Below are positions 44,055 through 53,013 of a DNA stretch of 64,000 nucleotides, in pieces. Source of the DNA: Streptomyces sp. PCS3-D2 (GTDB lineage Bacteria > Actinomycetota > Actinomycetes > Streptomycetales > Streptomycetaceae); the NCBI RefSeq assembly GCF_000612545.2, contig NZ_CP097800.1, positions 7,184,001 to 7,248,000 on the forward strand. The letters run 5' to 3'. The notes under the pieces were generated by a model. It did no database searches. It was given only the letters and a program-made list of their open reading frames with translations, and was not told the origin of the DNA. Both the position numbers and the translations under genes were made by a program. Within the stretch, counting starts at the first letter, position 1. Each line of letters begins with the position of its first letter.

Positions 44055-46865
44055 TCAGGACGATCGCGTGTGCCCGTTTCCCCCGCCGGTGCGGTCGTCG
44101 TGGATCCCCTCTTGGGGAGGAGACGGCAGAAGCGGTCGTGGCGGCAGCGCCTGGGCGTGACGCAGGTACCGCTGGGCCGCGTCCTCGATCACCCGGGGCA
44201 GGAGCTGGCTGAACTCCTCCATGCTCGACACCCCCCGGGCGGCGGCGCGGAGGACCTGGTTCATCGTGCTTGGCAGGGTCTCCTCCAGGCGGGCGGTGAG
44301 TCCTGTCTCTCGGGCGGAGCTTTGCGGGTCGCTTCGGTTCCACGGGACGACCACGCCGACCCACGGCCGGTGTCCGGCGTCGAAGGCGGCGAGCCGGGCC
44401 CGGCGCCCCTCGTCGGCCAGCGCCCAGCGGTCGAGCAGCAGCACTTCGGGGCTGGACGGGGCCTGTTCGCCGTCGTGGTGCGGCACCTGCTCGTCGAAGG
44501 AGGAGACGGTGACCCGGTAGTCGAGGGAGCGCGCCAGTTCCTCGGCGACCCAGACCAGAGGCCGCGCGGACACCGGGTGGTAGGGGTTCCAGTCCAGTGG
44601 ACTTTCCCCGTAGTACTCGGCGGCGCGGCCCTCGGGCAGTTGGTGACGCGTGGGGGCGACGACGGTCAGGCGAATCCGGCGCTGGCGGGACCCTGCTACC
44701 CCGAAGGCACTGGGGACCGTCCGGTAGTCGAGCACACGGCTGGGGTCGAGGGAGGTGGACTCGGCCACGTGCACGATGCGCTTGGCGAGCTCATAGATGC
44801 TCCGTTCGTACTCCTCGGCGAAGCGAAGCTTGATCAGCCCGTAGAGCCCTTCGGTGGCATAACGTTCGCCGAACGAGCGGTGGGTGAACTGCAACGCAGC
44901 TGCGGGAGAGGGAAGTTGCTCCGAAGGTACGGGGACCCAGAGCGCGGGCACGATCGCCCCGGCCGGCGCGTTGCTGCGCGCCTGGTGATGGATCATGCGT
45001 TGGGCGAACGCATGCCACTCCCTCCCGCACGTCTCGCTGGCGAAGTACCGTGGGGAGAACAGCGGGACGAACACCCGGCATGCGGCGAGCGCTGCGCCCA
45101 GCCGCTCGGACCAGCCCTCCCCGGTGCGTATCTCCCGGTCCATGAAGCCCACTGGCGCCCCGGCCGGCAGATCGGTCAGGGCCATCACATGGCCGCACAG
45201 ATCGCGGAACAACCGCTCGACCCACATGTCGGGGTCTGGACCGCCGGTGCCGAACCTCGGTGTGTGCGCGTAGCTGAGGAAGAAGTACGGCCGGTTGCGC
45301 GAGACCGCGGCGGAGCGAGCCGGGTCGCCCCCGGCCCGTACGGTCAGGCTCGGCCGTGGCGGGTCCGGAGGCGTGACGGGACCCGCGGGTGCCGGGGAAA
45401 CCGGCCCCATGACGGTGTCGGCGCCGGGGAGCCAGTCGGAATCCCCGGGGTGCTCCTCGGTGTGGCGGGCCAGCAGCTGACGCAGTGTGCGGACGTCGCG
45501 TACCCCGAGGCGCCGCTGCGCCACCTCGCGCACACCGGGTCGGTAACTCAGCTCGACGCCGCCCCGGACGGCGTCCGCCGCCTCCTCCGCCGAAAAGAGC
45601 CCGGCGACGAGGATCTCGGCGAGGTCCGCCACCGTGGCCTCGGGCACCATCCGCTCCTGGACGAACCGCACGAGCGGAAGACTCAGCCGGTCGAAGGGGG
45701 TGCACAGCACGGCAAGCCGGGCGGCGGCGGGCGACGCGAGGTGGAAGAAGGCGTCGGCGACGGCGTGCTCCCGGCCCGGACGGTCCACTTCCCGTACAGC
45801 CGGCGGGACGGGTTCGTAGGACGCGGGAAGGAACAGCGCGTCGCACCCCTCGGGGGCTGCGCGCATCAGAAGCCGGGCCCATCGGCCGAGGGAATGCGGC
45901 GAGAACGCCTGCACGGGCAGGGGCAGCCAGTCCGGCTGTCCGGGCACTGCGGCTGCCGACGGGACCGGTGACAGCGGAGGGTGGAAGCGAAGTGCGGCAT
46001 TCCACGGGCCGGGGGTCCCCGGGGAGCCGACCCGGCCGGCCGGGAGGTCCACGCCGACATGGCGCCATATCTTGGGCGGTAGCGGGTTGACCAGTGCCAC
46101 GCTGCCCTTCAGGGCCCAGATGTACGCCGAGTGCCACAAGGTGCCGTTGCGCCATGCCAGCGACGTGCAGTCGGAGGCAATGAGGAGCAGGCTGCGCGCA
46201 GTGGGGAGCCCAAGCGACCCGGGCGGATGCCGGTTGCCACGACCGTCCGCGATCTCGGGCCGCTCACCGTCGGCGTACAACTCGCGGACCCGCACGGCAC
46301 GGAAAGCTCCGAGGGTCCGCAGCCGCCGCCGGAACTCGTCCAGCACCTCCTGCCAGACCGTCATCGAGGGCGAGCGGTCCACGAGCAGGGTGAGGTCGTA
46401 CCAGCGTTCCGGTGCGGGGGCGAAGGCAGGAATGAGCTCACCGGTGCGGGCGTAGTCGCGTACGGTCGCCGCGATGTCGAGGGCCGGTCGGCGACCCTGT
46501 CGCCAGGGACGCTTGAACGGGCGCAGTGCACGGCCGAGTTCGAGGGAGCTCGGCAGGGCGGGCGACCTCGGCACAGCCGTGGATTCGGTGTGTGGCGCGG
46601 GGCCGGTCGGACGTCCCCGTCGCGCGAGTCGCAGCCGCTCGGGGGGCGGGCTGCCGACCGGGGCATCGGCGGGCCGGGCCGGGGACGGCGGCCCACCGGG
46701 GCGGCGCGGCGGTACCGAGGCCGGGGGCCGTTGCGCGGCCAACCAGATGACGTCGGCCAGCGAGACCGCGTCCATGGTGCTGTCGGCCCGCCGGAGCAGG
46801 CCGAGCGTGCGGGCAAGTGCGTCCCCGTGCGCTGAATCCCACCGGTCTGCGGGAGTTTCAGGCAC
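44055..46865 (-). CDS. SAV_2336-like / vWA-like / TIR (FxsC-like) fusion protein
   Basis: This 936-aa protein is probably the sensor-effector of the conflict operon. Residues about 20-48 (LRRADSTMDAVSLADVIWLA) match the start of the SAV_2336 N-terminal family. Residues about 155-260 look like a vWA domain with MIDAS-type D163-R-S165-P-S167. A helical region follows, then a Pro-rich linker (487-508). From about 525 a TIR domain begins with YFFLSYAH, and FVPLFSPRYFASETCGREW contains Glu616 at the place of the catalytic Glu of NADase TIRs. The region from about 705 to 935, with a second alpha/beta part (PWVGVVVPWN), is typical of FxsC-type proteins. The start is GTG 46865, overlapping the moxR stop by eight bases, with AAGGA upstream. 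It could cleave NAD+ when triggered; enzymatic activity is inferred. Confidence 0.82.
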   Translation of the reverse strand: MPETPADRWDSAHGDALARTLGLLRRADSTMDAVSLADVIWLAAQRPPASVPPRRPGGPPSPARPADAPVGSPPPERLRLARRGRPTGPAPHTESTAVPRSPALPSSLELGRALRPFKRPWRQGRRPALDIAATVRDYARTGELIPAFAPAPERWYDLTLLVDRSPSMTVWQEVLDEFRRRLRTLGAFRAVRVRELYADGERPEIADGRGNRHPPGSLGLPTARSLLLIASDCTSLAWRNGTLWHSAYIWALKGSVALVNPLPPKIWRHVGVDLPAGRVGSPGTPGPWNAALRFHPPLSPVPSAAAVPGQPDWLPLPVQAFSPHSLGRWARLLMRAAPEGCDALFLPASYEPVPPAVREVDRPGREHAVADAFFHLASPAAARLAVLCTPFDRLSLPLVRFVQERMVPEATVADLAEILVAGLFSAEEAADAVRGGVELSYRPGVREVAQRRLGVRDVRTLRQLLARHTEEHPGDSDWLPGADTVMGPVSPAPAGPVTPPDPPRPSLTVRAGGDPARSAAVSRNRPYFFLSYAHTPRFGTGGPDPDMWVERLFRDLCGHVMALTDLPAGAPVGFMDREIRTGEGWSERLGAALAACRVFVPLFSPRYFASETCGREWHAFAQRMIHHQARSNAPAGAIVPALWVPVPSEQLPSPAAALQFTHRSFGERYATEGLYGLIKLRFAEEYERSIYELAKRIVHVAESTSLDPSRVLDYRTVPSAFGVAGSRQRRIRLTVVAPTRHQLPEGRAAEYYGESPLDWNPYHPVSARPLVWVAEELARSLDYRVTVSSFDEQVPHHDGEQAPSSPEVLLLDRWALADEGRRARLAAFDAGHRPWVGVVVPWNRSDPQSSARETGLTARLEETLPSTMNQVLRAAARGVSSMEEFSQLLPRVIEDAAQRYLRHAQALPPRPLLPSPPQEGIHDDRTGGGNGHTRSS

Positions 46866-47775
46866 GGGACAGGTCCTTCAGCACCAGCTCGAACAGTCCG
46901 CGCGGGAGTTCCGTGGAGCCGTTCATCAGGTGGAGGGCGTTCAGCAACTGGTCGAGGGCGAGGGTTTCGCCGGAGGACACCCGGTTGACGAAGTCGGTGA
47001 CCAGCTCCGCGATGGGCCCGCCGTCTGCCACGTCGATGCCCAGGTGTTGGCGCACCACGTCCTGGATGAGCTCCTCCGAGGGGAGGGGCATGGTGAACCG
47101 GACGCAGCGGCGCAGGAACGGCGGCGGCAGTTCCTGTTCCCCGTTGCTGGTCATCACGATGAACGGGAACTCACTGCACTGCACAAGGCCGTGCTCCACC
47201 TGAGCCTTCTCCTCGCTGTCCCAGATCCGTACCTGCGCGCAGTCCTGCCCCTCCCGGAGCAGTTCAGGGATCCGGAACTCCCCGCGCTCCAGCACTTCCA
47301 GCAGGTCGCCAGGCAGGTCCAGATCGGCCTTGTCGATCTCGTCGACGAGCAGGGCCCGGGGCCCCGGTGGCAGCAGCGCGGAGCCCAGCGGGCCGAGCGC
47401 CAGGAAAGCGGCGACTTCGTCTTGCTGCCCGAGGCGCTGCGCGTGGATACGCCCAAGGGCGTCGTAGCGGTAGAGGGCGTCGGAGAGGGTGCTGCGGGAG
47501 GTGATGTGCCAGCGCAGCACCGGCCCCAGGTCGAGTTCGTGCGCCACCTGTTCGATCACGGTCGACTTGCCGGTGCCCGGCGGACCGGTGATCAGCAGGG
47601 GACGGCGCAGGATCAGCGCTGCGTTGACGGCTTGCTTCAGTTCCGGTGTCGGACAGAACACCTCGGCGGCCGGAAGCCTGGGAAACCGTCGCCACGGCGG
47701 TGGCTCGGGCAGTGCGGCGCCGGGCCTGGCGACACCGTCACCCCGGTAGTACGCGGTCTGTGGCCCGCTGGTCAT
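46858..47775 (-). CDS. MoxR-type AAA+ ATPase
   Basis: This 305-aa ATPase has Walker A GPPGTGKS (64-71), Walker B ALLVDEIDKA, sensor FIVMTSNGEQELPPPFLRRC with the Arg finger, and a MoxR-like C-terminal helical part. MoxR ATPases act with vWA proteins to remodel or load partner proteins. Here the vWA-like partner is the very next gene. ATG 47775 has GGAGGGGGAG upstream and overlaps the preceding stop by four bases; a longer frame runs back into the previous gene. It is the NTP-dependent switch of the operon. Confidence 0.92.
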   Translation of the reverse strand: MTSGPQTAYYRGDGVARPGAALPEPPPWRRFPRLPAAEVFCPTPELKQAVNAALILRRPLLITGPPGTGKSTVIEQVAHELDLGPVLRWHITSRSTLSDALYRYDALGRIHAQRLGQQDEVAAFLALGPLGSALLPPGPRALLVDEIDKADLDLPGDLLEVLERGEFRIPELLREGQDCAQVRIWDSEEKAQVEHGLVQCSEFPFIVMTSNGEQELPPPFLRRCVRFTMPLPSEELIQDVVRQHLGIDVADGGPIAELVTDFVNRVSSGETLALDQLLNALHLMNGSTELPRGLFELVLKDLSRA

Positions 47776-49871
47776 TCGCTCCCCCTCCACGTCGTCCGCC
47801 TCTCTGCCGTCTGCCCGGCGGTGAGCCGGCTGCAGAACCGCAGCCACTCGGGGTCGTCCCAGACGGCCCGCCAACCGCCGATGCCGTCGTCCGGTTCGTC
47901 CTGCCACCTGCACCGGTAGGCCAGCATCAGCACTTCGGGCATGCGCGGCCAATGGCGGTCGAGCCAGTCGGCCCGCACCCGGCCGCCGTCCGGACCGTGC
48001 GGCCACAGCAGCACCGGGGTGTAGGTGAGGAGAAGGTCCATCAGCTGTTCGTTTGCTCCAGGATGATGGGTCAGAGCGATTCCCTTCCCGAACCGTCCGT
48101 CCCGCAGGTGCTGACTGAGGACGGTCAGCGCCGGTGTGTCCGGCCCCGTGATCCAGTCGAGCGGGATGTCCGACTCAGGCGCGCCGATCCGGTTCCAACA
48201 ATTCCTGAGCGCGCTCTGTGCCAGACGCAGAGCCCGGGTCGGGCTGAGTCGCTGGCTCCAGTGCACGACGACGTCGTAGGACACGCCGAGCCGCAGGATC
48301 TCCCCCGCCTCCTCAGGACGCCACTTCAGCAGCAGGCCCGTGGGCACCGCGATATCGAGTCGACGCAGCGGGTACTCGAGGGACTCGGCGAGGTCCTCCG
48401 CCCAGAGCACGGCGTCCTCGAGTGCCGTCTCGACGCCGTGGCGGTCGGCCGCCGGGCACGGGAAGGTCCAGTGGTTGTGGGTGTGCCCGTTGTCCAGCAG
48501 CCAGGCCTCGAGGGACTCGGGCCAGTCTCCCGCCAGCGAGGCATGGAGGCTCACGACCAGACTGAGGCGTCGATCGCCCTGCTTGGCGCGGGCGAGGTCC
48601 ACCGCGTCGTTCAACGCCACCACTGCGTCGATCTGCTCAGCCCAGCGGCGCAGCTCGGGTGCCGTGTCGTCCATGCCCGCCTCGTGGGCGAGCAGCAGGA
48701 CGAGGGTCGTCAGTCCGGGCCGGCAGTCGGGGTCGGTGACCGGGTGGTCGAACACCATCTGGTCGACGACGTCGGTGAGGGTAGGCCGCGTCAGGAGTCT
48801 GGTGTCGGCCGGCAGACGTCCCTCCGCTGAGAGCAGCGTGTGCACGGCGCGACGGAGCATGAGCGTGGTGAGGCCCGCTCCCATCCAGGAGCCGATGAAG
48901 TCCACGGTGCGCAGGGCGATCAGTTGACCGTCGACCGCCCTCAGAGCTCGGTCACGCGCGGGCGACGCCGGCAGTGCGGTCAGCCGTCGGCGCGCCTCAA
49001 GCACGGTCGGGATGCCGAAGTCCCCGGCTTCCGGGTCCACTGCTCCGGTGAGGGACAGCCCGGTCACGGCACCGAGCGCCTCGGCGAGTTCGTCGACGGC
49101 GAGGCGTCCGGAGCGCCGGACGCCCGGTACCGCTCGGTGGCCGGTGTTGCGGGCCAGCCAGAGTTCTCCGTACGAGAAGTGGTCGCCGTCGTGCACGTTC
49201 GACAGCACGCTCTGGCCCACGATGAGCTCGCGCAGCCGTGTGGCGGCTCCCGCAACGGTCAGCAAGGGACCCTGATGGTCGGAGCCGTCGCGGATCAGGG
49301 CGGCCAGGGCTTTGGACAGGCGCAGGTCGTAGGCCGGCTCGTGCGGCAGCGCGCCCATCAGCACCGCCAGCCGGGCCCGGTCCTTGCTGATTTCGGTGGG
49401 ATGGACGGCCGCGGCACCGGCGTGGCAGGTGTCGACGACCGCGATGACGCCTTGGATACCGGGGTGGTCGACGGCGACGAGCAGTTCGGCGCCGATGTCG
49501 ACCGCCCGGTCTCGCACTCCCTCCCGCGAGTCGGCGCCCATCAGGTACAGCGTGCTGCCCAGCCGGAACCCGTGCCCGAGCAGCGCGAGGACGAGCACCG
49601 CGCCCCGTTCGCCCGCGTACTGGACGGCCGCCCGCAGCATCGCCGTGATCTCGGCGCTGTCCAGGTCGTCCCCGGTGATCAGAGAGGCGGCTCCGCCCGG
49701 GAACGCGGACCGTCCGGGCAGGGCGGGTACGCACCCGCCGAGCGACGGCTCCATCAGCACGTCGTGGAGCGCGCCCGCAGCGCTTCGCAGGTCTTTCAAG
49801 CGTTCCTTGGAAGCGCATTGCGGGGCGACGACAAGCAGGTGACGCCGCTGCCCGGCGCTGGTCGTGGTCAT
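47772..49871 (-). CDS. Caspase-like peptidase fused to VMAP-type domains
   Basis: This is a 699-aa protein. Residues about 8-225 are a caspase-fold (C14-like) peptidase: LVLALLGHGF with catalytic His100 and VIAVVDTCHAGAA with catalytic Cys149. From about 240 on the protein is mainly helical (RLTALPASPARDRALRAVD, TLTDVVDQMVFDHPV). From about 420 to the end it matches what is called the vWA-MoxR-associated protein C-terminal domain, with RRLSLVVSLHA, EYPLRRLDIAVPTGLL and ITGPDTPAL. In such systems the N-terminal module is a protease of trypsin or caspase type. ATG 49871 overlaps the hydrolase stop by four bases. The likely action is proteolysis of the other operon products or of host targets. 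Confidence 0.83.
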   Translation of the reverse strand: MTTTSAGQRRHLLVVAPQCASKERLKDLRSAAGALHDVLMEPSLGGCVPALPGRSAFPGGAASLITGDDLDSAEITAMLRAAVQYAGERGAVLVLALLGHGFRLGSTLYLMGADSREGVRDRAVDIGAELLVAVDHPGIQGVIAVVDTCHAGAAAVHPTEISKDRARLAVLMGALPHEPAYDLRLSKALAALIRDGSDHQGPLLTVAGAATRLRELIVGQSVLSNVHDGDHFSYGELWLARNTGHRAVPGVRRSGRLAVDELAEALGAVTGLSLTGAVDPEAGDFGIPTVLEARRRLTALPASPARDRALRAVDGQLIALRTVDFIGSWMGAGLTTLMLRRAVHTLLSAEGRLPADTRLLTRPTLTDVVDQMVFDHPVTDPDCRPGLTTLVLLLAHEAGMDDTAPELRRWAEQIDAVVALNDAVDLARAKQGDRRLSLVVSLHASLAGDWPESLEAWLLDNGHTHNHWTFPCPAADRHGVETALEDAVLWAEDLAESLEYPLRRLDIAVPTGLLLKWRPEEAGEILRLGVSYDVVVHWSQRLSPTRALRLAQSALRNCWNRIGAPESDIPLDWITGPDTPALTVLSQHLRDGRFGKGIALTHHPGANEQLMDLLLTYTPVLLWPHGPDGGRVRADWLDRHWPRMPEVLMLAYRCRWQDEPDDGIGGWRAVWDDPEWLRFCSRLTAGQTAERRTTWRGSE

Positions 49872-50842
49872 GCTCCAGGCGCGGATCCGCTACCGAGGGC
49901 CTCGGCGACGAGCCCGGCGACGCCCGGCTGGGCCAGGTACTTCACTGCCGGGTGCACCCAGGCCCCGTCCGAGTCGACGCGGCTGCTGACCGGGCGCACC
50001 CCGCGGGCGTTGGGACGAAAGCCGGCCTCCAGCCGCGGGCGCACCGCGATGACGTCGTCCCGGTCCCAGAAGTTGAGCCACCTCCCTACCACCGTGGGTG
50101 TCGCGGGCGGTTGTGGTACGAGCCGGGGATGGACCACGGTCCGCATGCACAAAGGGGAGCCGAGCGTGACGATCAGCGGAACCTCCCCATGGTGTTCGTG
50201 CAGACTCTCCAGGGCCACGACAGTCCCGAGCGAGTGGGCGACGACCACGGTCGCCGGTTCCGCGAGGGCCTCGGCGATCCGTCCGCGTATCCGGACGTCG
50301 AGGGTGTCTCCGTGTTCGTCGGGCTCCTGCCGCGCCAGGTAGCGGGCGACCTGGGACAGTTCACGGACCATGGCCCGGGGGGCCAGCATGCGGCCGGCGG
50401 TCCGCCACGGGGGCAGATCCATCAAGGTGGTGATCACGTTGAGCGCCCTGCGGGCGAGGTCGCCGATGCCCTGCGGCTGTCCCTCCGGGCGGGCCTGCGC
50501 CCGGGCGTGCGCCAGCATCCGGCCTTCCACACCGCCTGCGGGGAAGTCGTACTCCTCGCCCAGCGCGTCGACCATTTCGATGAGCAGGTCCGCGAGGATC
50601 TCCTCCGCCTGCCCGGTGATCTCTGGGGATCCGTCCCCCTGAGCTTGTGGAGCCTGGAAAAGGTCTCCGTAGTACGCGAACCGTGCTGCCACCGGGCCGC
50701 CGTCCGCCGTGAGCGCCTCCGCGAGGGCCGAGTGCCCCGCGAGGCGCATTCCGTTGGCGAGAGCCCCGGTCCACTGGGCGAGTTCCCGTGCCGGATCCCG
50801 CGGCCCGCCGATTCCGTGGACGAACACCATCCGCGGGCTCAT
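49868..50842 (-). CDS. Alpha/beta hydrolase (lipase/esterase-like), first gene of the conflict operon
   Basis: This 324-aa protein has the oxyanion-type opening MVFVHGIGG and the nucleophile elbow VAHSLGTVVALE with Ser204. The acid and base lie in the C-terminal part (WDRDDVIAVRP, HPAVKYLAQ). It resembles the lipase-like proteins found beside signalling NTPases. A helical insertion of about 100 residues lies between strand 1 and the elbow. ATG 50842 follows GGGGAGG; the frame runs nine codons further up. It has no signal peptide, so it acts in the cytoplasm, possibly on membrane lipids. Four-base overlap with the caspase-like gene makes it part of the operon. Confidence 0.85.
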   Translation of the reverse strand: MSPRMVFVHGIGGPRDPARELAQWTGALANGMRLAGHSALAEALTADGGPVAARFAYYGDLFQAPQAQGDGSPEITGQAEEILADLLIEMVDALGEEYDFPAGGVEGRMLAHARAQARPEGQPQGIGDLARRALNVITTLMDLPPWRTAGRMLAPRAMVRELSQVARYLARQEPDEHGDTLDVRIRGRIAEALAEPATVVVAHSLGTVVALESLHEHHGEVPLIVTLGSPLCMRTVVHPRLVPQPPATPTVVGRWLNFWDRDDVIAVRPRLEAGFRPNARGVRPVSSRVDSDGAWVHPAVKYLAQPGVAGLVAEALGSGSAPGA

Positions 50843-51259
50843 CCGCGTCCTCCCCGCGCCCCGAACCACCCGGGCGGGTGACCCGGTGAAAGGGTACCAA
50901 TGCGGTTTTCAACTCATCTGCGATTCAGCAGAGTTCATGGTCCCGCCGGGGTCCGTGCGATGCAGTGCCGCTGCGGCGGGGCGCTGCTGGCGGACGTCAC
51001 CGAAAGCGGCAGTCCGTTCCGGCCGGGGCTGGGGTTGGAAGGAGGCGAGGGTGTTGCCGACGGTCGGCAAGGATCCCGTCAGGCCCACGCCTGCGACCGG
51101 TTCCGTAGAAGCCGACGCGCTACCGTTCCCGGTGCTCCTGCTCCGCCGGACGCTACCGGCAGGCGAGGACCGACGCCCGTCGATCCGGCCGAGCATCATC
51201 CTGACCTGCGGCGATCGCTGCCGTCGGAGAACGGAGAGGCGCCGGACAGGGGCATCGGT

Positions 51260-51265
51260 TACCGT
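51260..51265 (+). promoter_or_regulatory. -10 element of a leaderless upstream ORF
   Basis: TACCGT fits TAnnnT and ends seven bases before the ATG at 51272, so transcription would begin at or next to that ATG. No -35 consensus is visible, which is common in Streptomyces. Confidence 0.45.
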
Positions 51266-51271
51266 GGACGC

Positions 51272-51295
51272 ATGTCTACGCCCCGAGTTTCCTAG
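51272..51295 (+). CDS. Seven-residue upstream ORF (MSTPRVS), candidate leader peptide
   Basis: ATG TCT ACG CCC CGA GTT TCC TAG ends 58 bases before the ABC-F start. There is no ribosome-binding site, but the -10-like TACCGT placement suggests a leaderless mRNA. Short leader ORFs in front of ABC-F and other antibiotic-resistance genes often sense stalled ribosomes and open an attenuator. The Pro-Arg-Val segment is of the kind that can stall. The following 58 bases contain TCCTTTTGCTTTCTC, a pyrimidine tract, but I see no strong terminator hairpin. Both the ORF and its role are inference. Confidence 0.4.
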   Translation: MSTPRVS

Positions 51296-51353
51296 CTGAG
51301 GACCCGCTTCCACATCAGAAGTCTGTCCTTTTGCTTTCTCGGAGCGTCATCCC

Positions 51354-52958
51354 ATGATTACCTTTCGTGATGTCGAGCTGCGTGCGGGCGCCCGCCTGCT
51401 GCTCTCCGACCTCTCCTTCACCGTTTCCCCCGGCGACCGCATCGGCCTGGTCGGCCGCAACGGAGCGGGCAAGACCACCCTCATGAACGTCCTTGCCGGG
51501 CGCACCCGGCCGGCTGCGGGCACCGTCACGCACACCGGTCCGGTGGGCTTCCTCGCCCAGGACTCCCGTGCCACGGACCAGCAGGTCACCGTCACCGACC
51601 GGATCCTGTCCGCCCGCGGCCTGGACCGGGCGCGGCGCCAGCTGCGAACGGCCGCGACGGCGATGGCCGACGCCGCCTCGCCCGACGTGCTGGACCGGGC
51701 GATGAACGCGTACGCCCGCGCCGACGCCGCCTTCCAGGCCGGCGGCGGATATGCCGCCGAGGCCGAGGCCGCCCGGGTGGCCGCCGGCCTGGGGCTGCCC
51801 GGCAGGGTCCTGCACGATCCGCTGGGCTCCCTGTCCGGAGGCCAGCGCCGCCGAGTGGACCTCGCGCGTATCCTCTTCGCCGGCCCGCGCGGAGTCCTGC
51901 TGCTGGACGAGCCGACCAACCACCTGGACGCCGACTCGGTCGGCTGGCTGCGCACCTTCCTCCAGGCCCATACCGGCGGCCTGGTCGTGATCAGTCACGA
52001 CACCTCGCTGTTGGCCGCCGTGACCAATCGGGTCTTCCATCTGGACGCCACCCGCACCACGATCGACATCCACAACACCGGCTGGGACACCTACCTCGCC
52101 CAAAGGGAGGCGGACGAACGGCGTCGCGCCCGCGAACGGGCGAGTATCGAACGCAAGGCCGCCGCCCTGCACGCGCAGGCCGACAGGATGAAGGCCCGCT
52201 CGGCAACCGCCGCCATGGCCAAGAGCATGGCCCGGCGCGCCGACCGGATGCTGACAGAGCTCGAACCGGCACGGCGTACGGAAAGGATCGCCAAGATCGC
52301 CCTGCCCGAGCCGGCGCCGTGCGGGCGGACGCCGCTGGGTGCGGTCAGCCTGACCAAGTCCTACGGCGACCACCAGGTACTCAAGGGCGTCGACCTCGCC
52401 GTGGACCGGGGCAGCCGCCTGGTGGTACTCGGCCTCAACGGCGCGGGCAAGACCACCCTGCTGCGTCTGCTGGCCGGCACCGAACGGCCGGATGCCGGCC
52501 GGGTGGTGCACGGTCACGGACTGCGCCTGGGCTACTTCGCGCAGGAGCACGACACCCTCGATGTGGATCTGACGGTCCGACAGAACCTGTCCGCAGCCGC
52601 CCCGCACCTGGGTGACGGCGCGGCGCGGCACGTGCTGGGCGCGTTCCTGTTCTCCGGGGATGATGCCGACAAGTCGGCCGGGGTGCTCTCCGGCGGCGAG
52701 AAGACCCGCCTGGCACTGGCCGGGCTGGTGCACTCCGGGGCCAACGTGCTGCTGCTGGACGAGCCGACCAACAACCTCGATCCCGCCTCCCGGGGCGAAG
52801 TCCTGGCCGCGGTCGGCGGTTACCCGGGCGCGATCGTGATGGTCACGCACGACGAGGGTGCCATCGACGCCCTGCGCCCCGACCGGGTCCTGCTGCTGCC
52901 GGACGCGGACGAGGACCTGTGGAGCGAGGACTACCGCGGCCTGGTCACGCTCGCCTGA
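51354..52958 (+). CDS. ABC-F family ATPase
   Basis: This 534-aa protein has two ATP-binding cassettes and no membrane part. Cassette 1 has GRNGAGKTT (Lys40), LSGGQRRR and [11 protein letters not shown]. Cassette 2 has [18 protein letters not shown] and [11 protein letters not shown]. The linker between them is basic and helical ([20 protein letters not shown] then [20 protein letters not shown]), the segment that enters the ribosome in antibiotic-resistance ABC-F proteins. It may protect ribosomes from an antibiotic or act as a housekeeping translation factor. The position behind a leader ORF favours inducible ribosome protection. A terminator follows. Confidence 0.93.
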   Translation: MITFRDVELRAGARLLLSDLSFTVSPGDRIGLVGRNGAGKTTLMNVLAGRTRPAAGTVTHTGPVGFLAQDSRATDQQVTVTDRILSARGLDRARRQLRTAATAMADAASPDVLDRAMNAYARADAAFQAGGGYAAEAEAARVAAGLGLPGRVLHDPLGSLSGGQRRRVDLARILFAGPRGVLLLDEPTNHLDADSVGWLRTFLQAHTGGLVVISHDTSLLAAVTNRVFHLDATRTTIDIHNTGWDTYLAQREADERRRARERASIERKAAALHAQADRMKARSATAAMAKSMARRADRMLTELEPARRTERIAKIALPEPAPCGRTPLGAVSLTKSYGDHQVLKGVDLAVDRGSRLVVLGLNGAGKTTLLRLLAGTERPDAGRVVHGHGLRLGYFAQEHDTLDVDLTVRQNLSAAAPHLGDGAARHVLGAFLFSGDDADKSAGVLSGGEKTRLALAGLVHSGANVLLLDEPTNNLDPASRGEVLAAVGGYPGAIVMVTHDEGAIDALRPDRVLLLPDADEDLWSEDYRGLVTLA

Positions 52959-52978
52959 GTCGGTGCCTCATCCTCACC

Positions 52979-53013
52979 CGGCCGGGCGGAGGCCACGGGT
53001 CCCCGCCCGGCCG
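52979..53013 (+). terminator. Hairpin after the ABC-F gene
   Basis: CGGCCGGGCGG (52979-52989) pairs with CCGCCCGGCCG (53003-53013) over 11 bp with a 13-base loop. It starts 20 bases after the ABC-F stop. Confidence 0.7.

Larger units (their letters stand above)
50843..51353. other. Divergent region between conflict operon and ABC-F gene
   Basis: These 511 bases should hold the promoter of the four-gene conflict operon (minus strand) and that of the ABC-F gene (plus strand). Around 50890-50935 GC is lower. The plus-strand end carries a seven-codon ORF with a -10-like element (see separate entries). I found no precursor-peptide gene of the FxSxx type here. Confidence 0.45.

Noticed and set aside
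43739-44212. Plus-strand open frame between SUKH gene and conflict operon
   Set aside because: It shows no family features, overlaps the 3' end of the TIR gene, and has composition expected of antisense high-GC DNA.
50937-51299. Plus-strand frame ending EFPS, checked as a possible FxSxx-COOH precursor
   Set aside because: The tail is F-P-S-stop without the two further residues, and the frame has poor composition. The true feature there is the short ORF at 51272.
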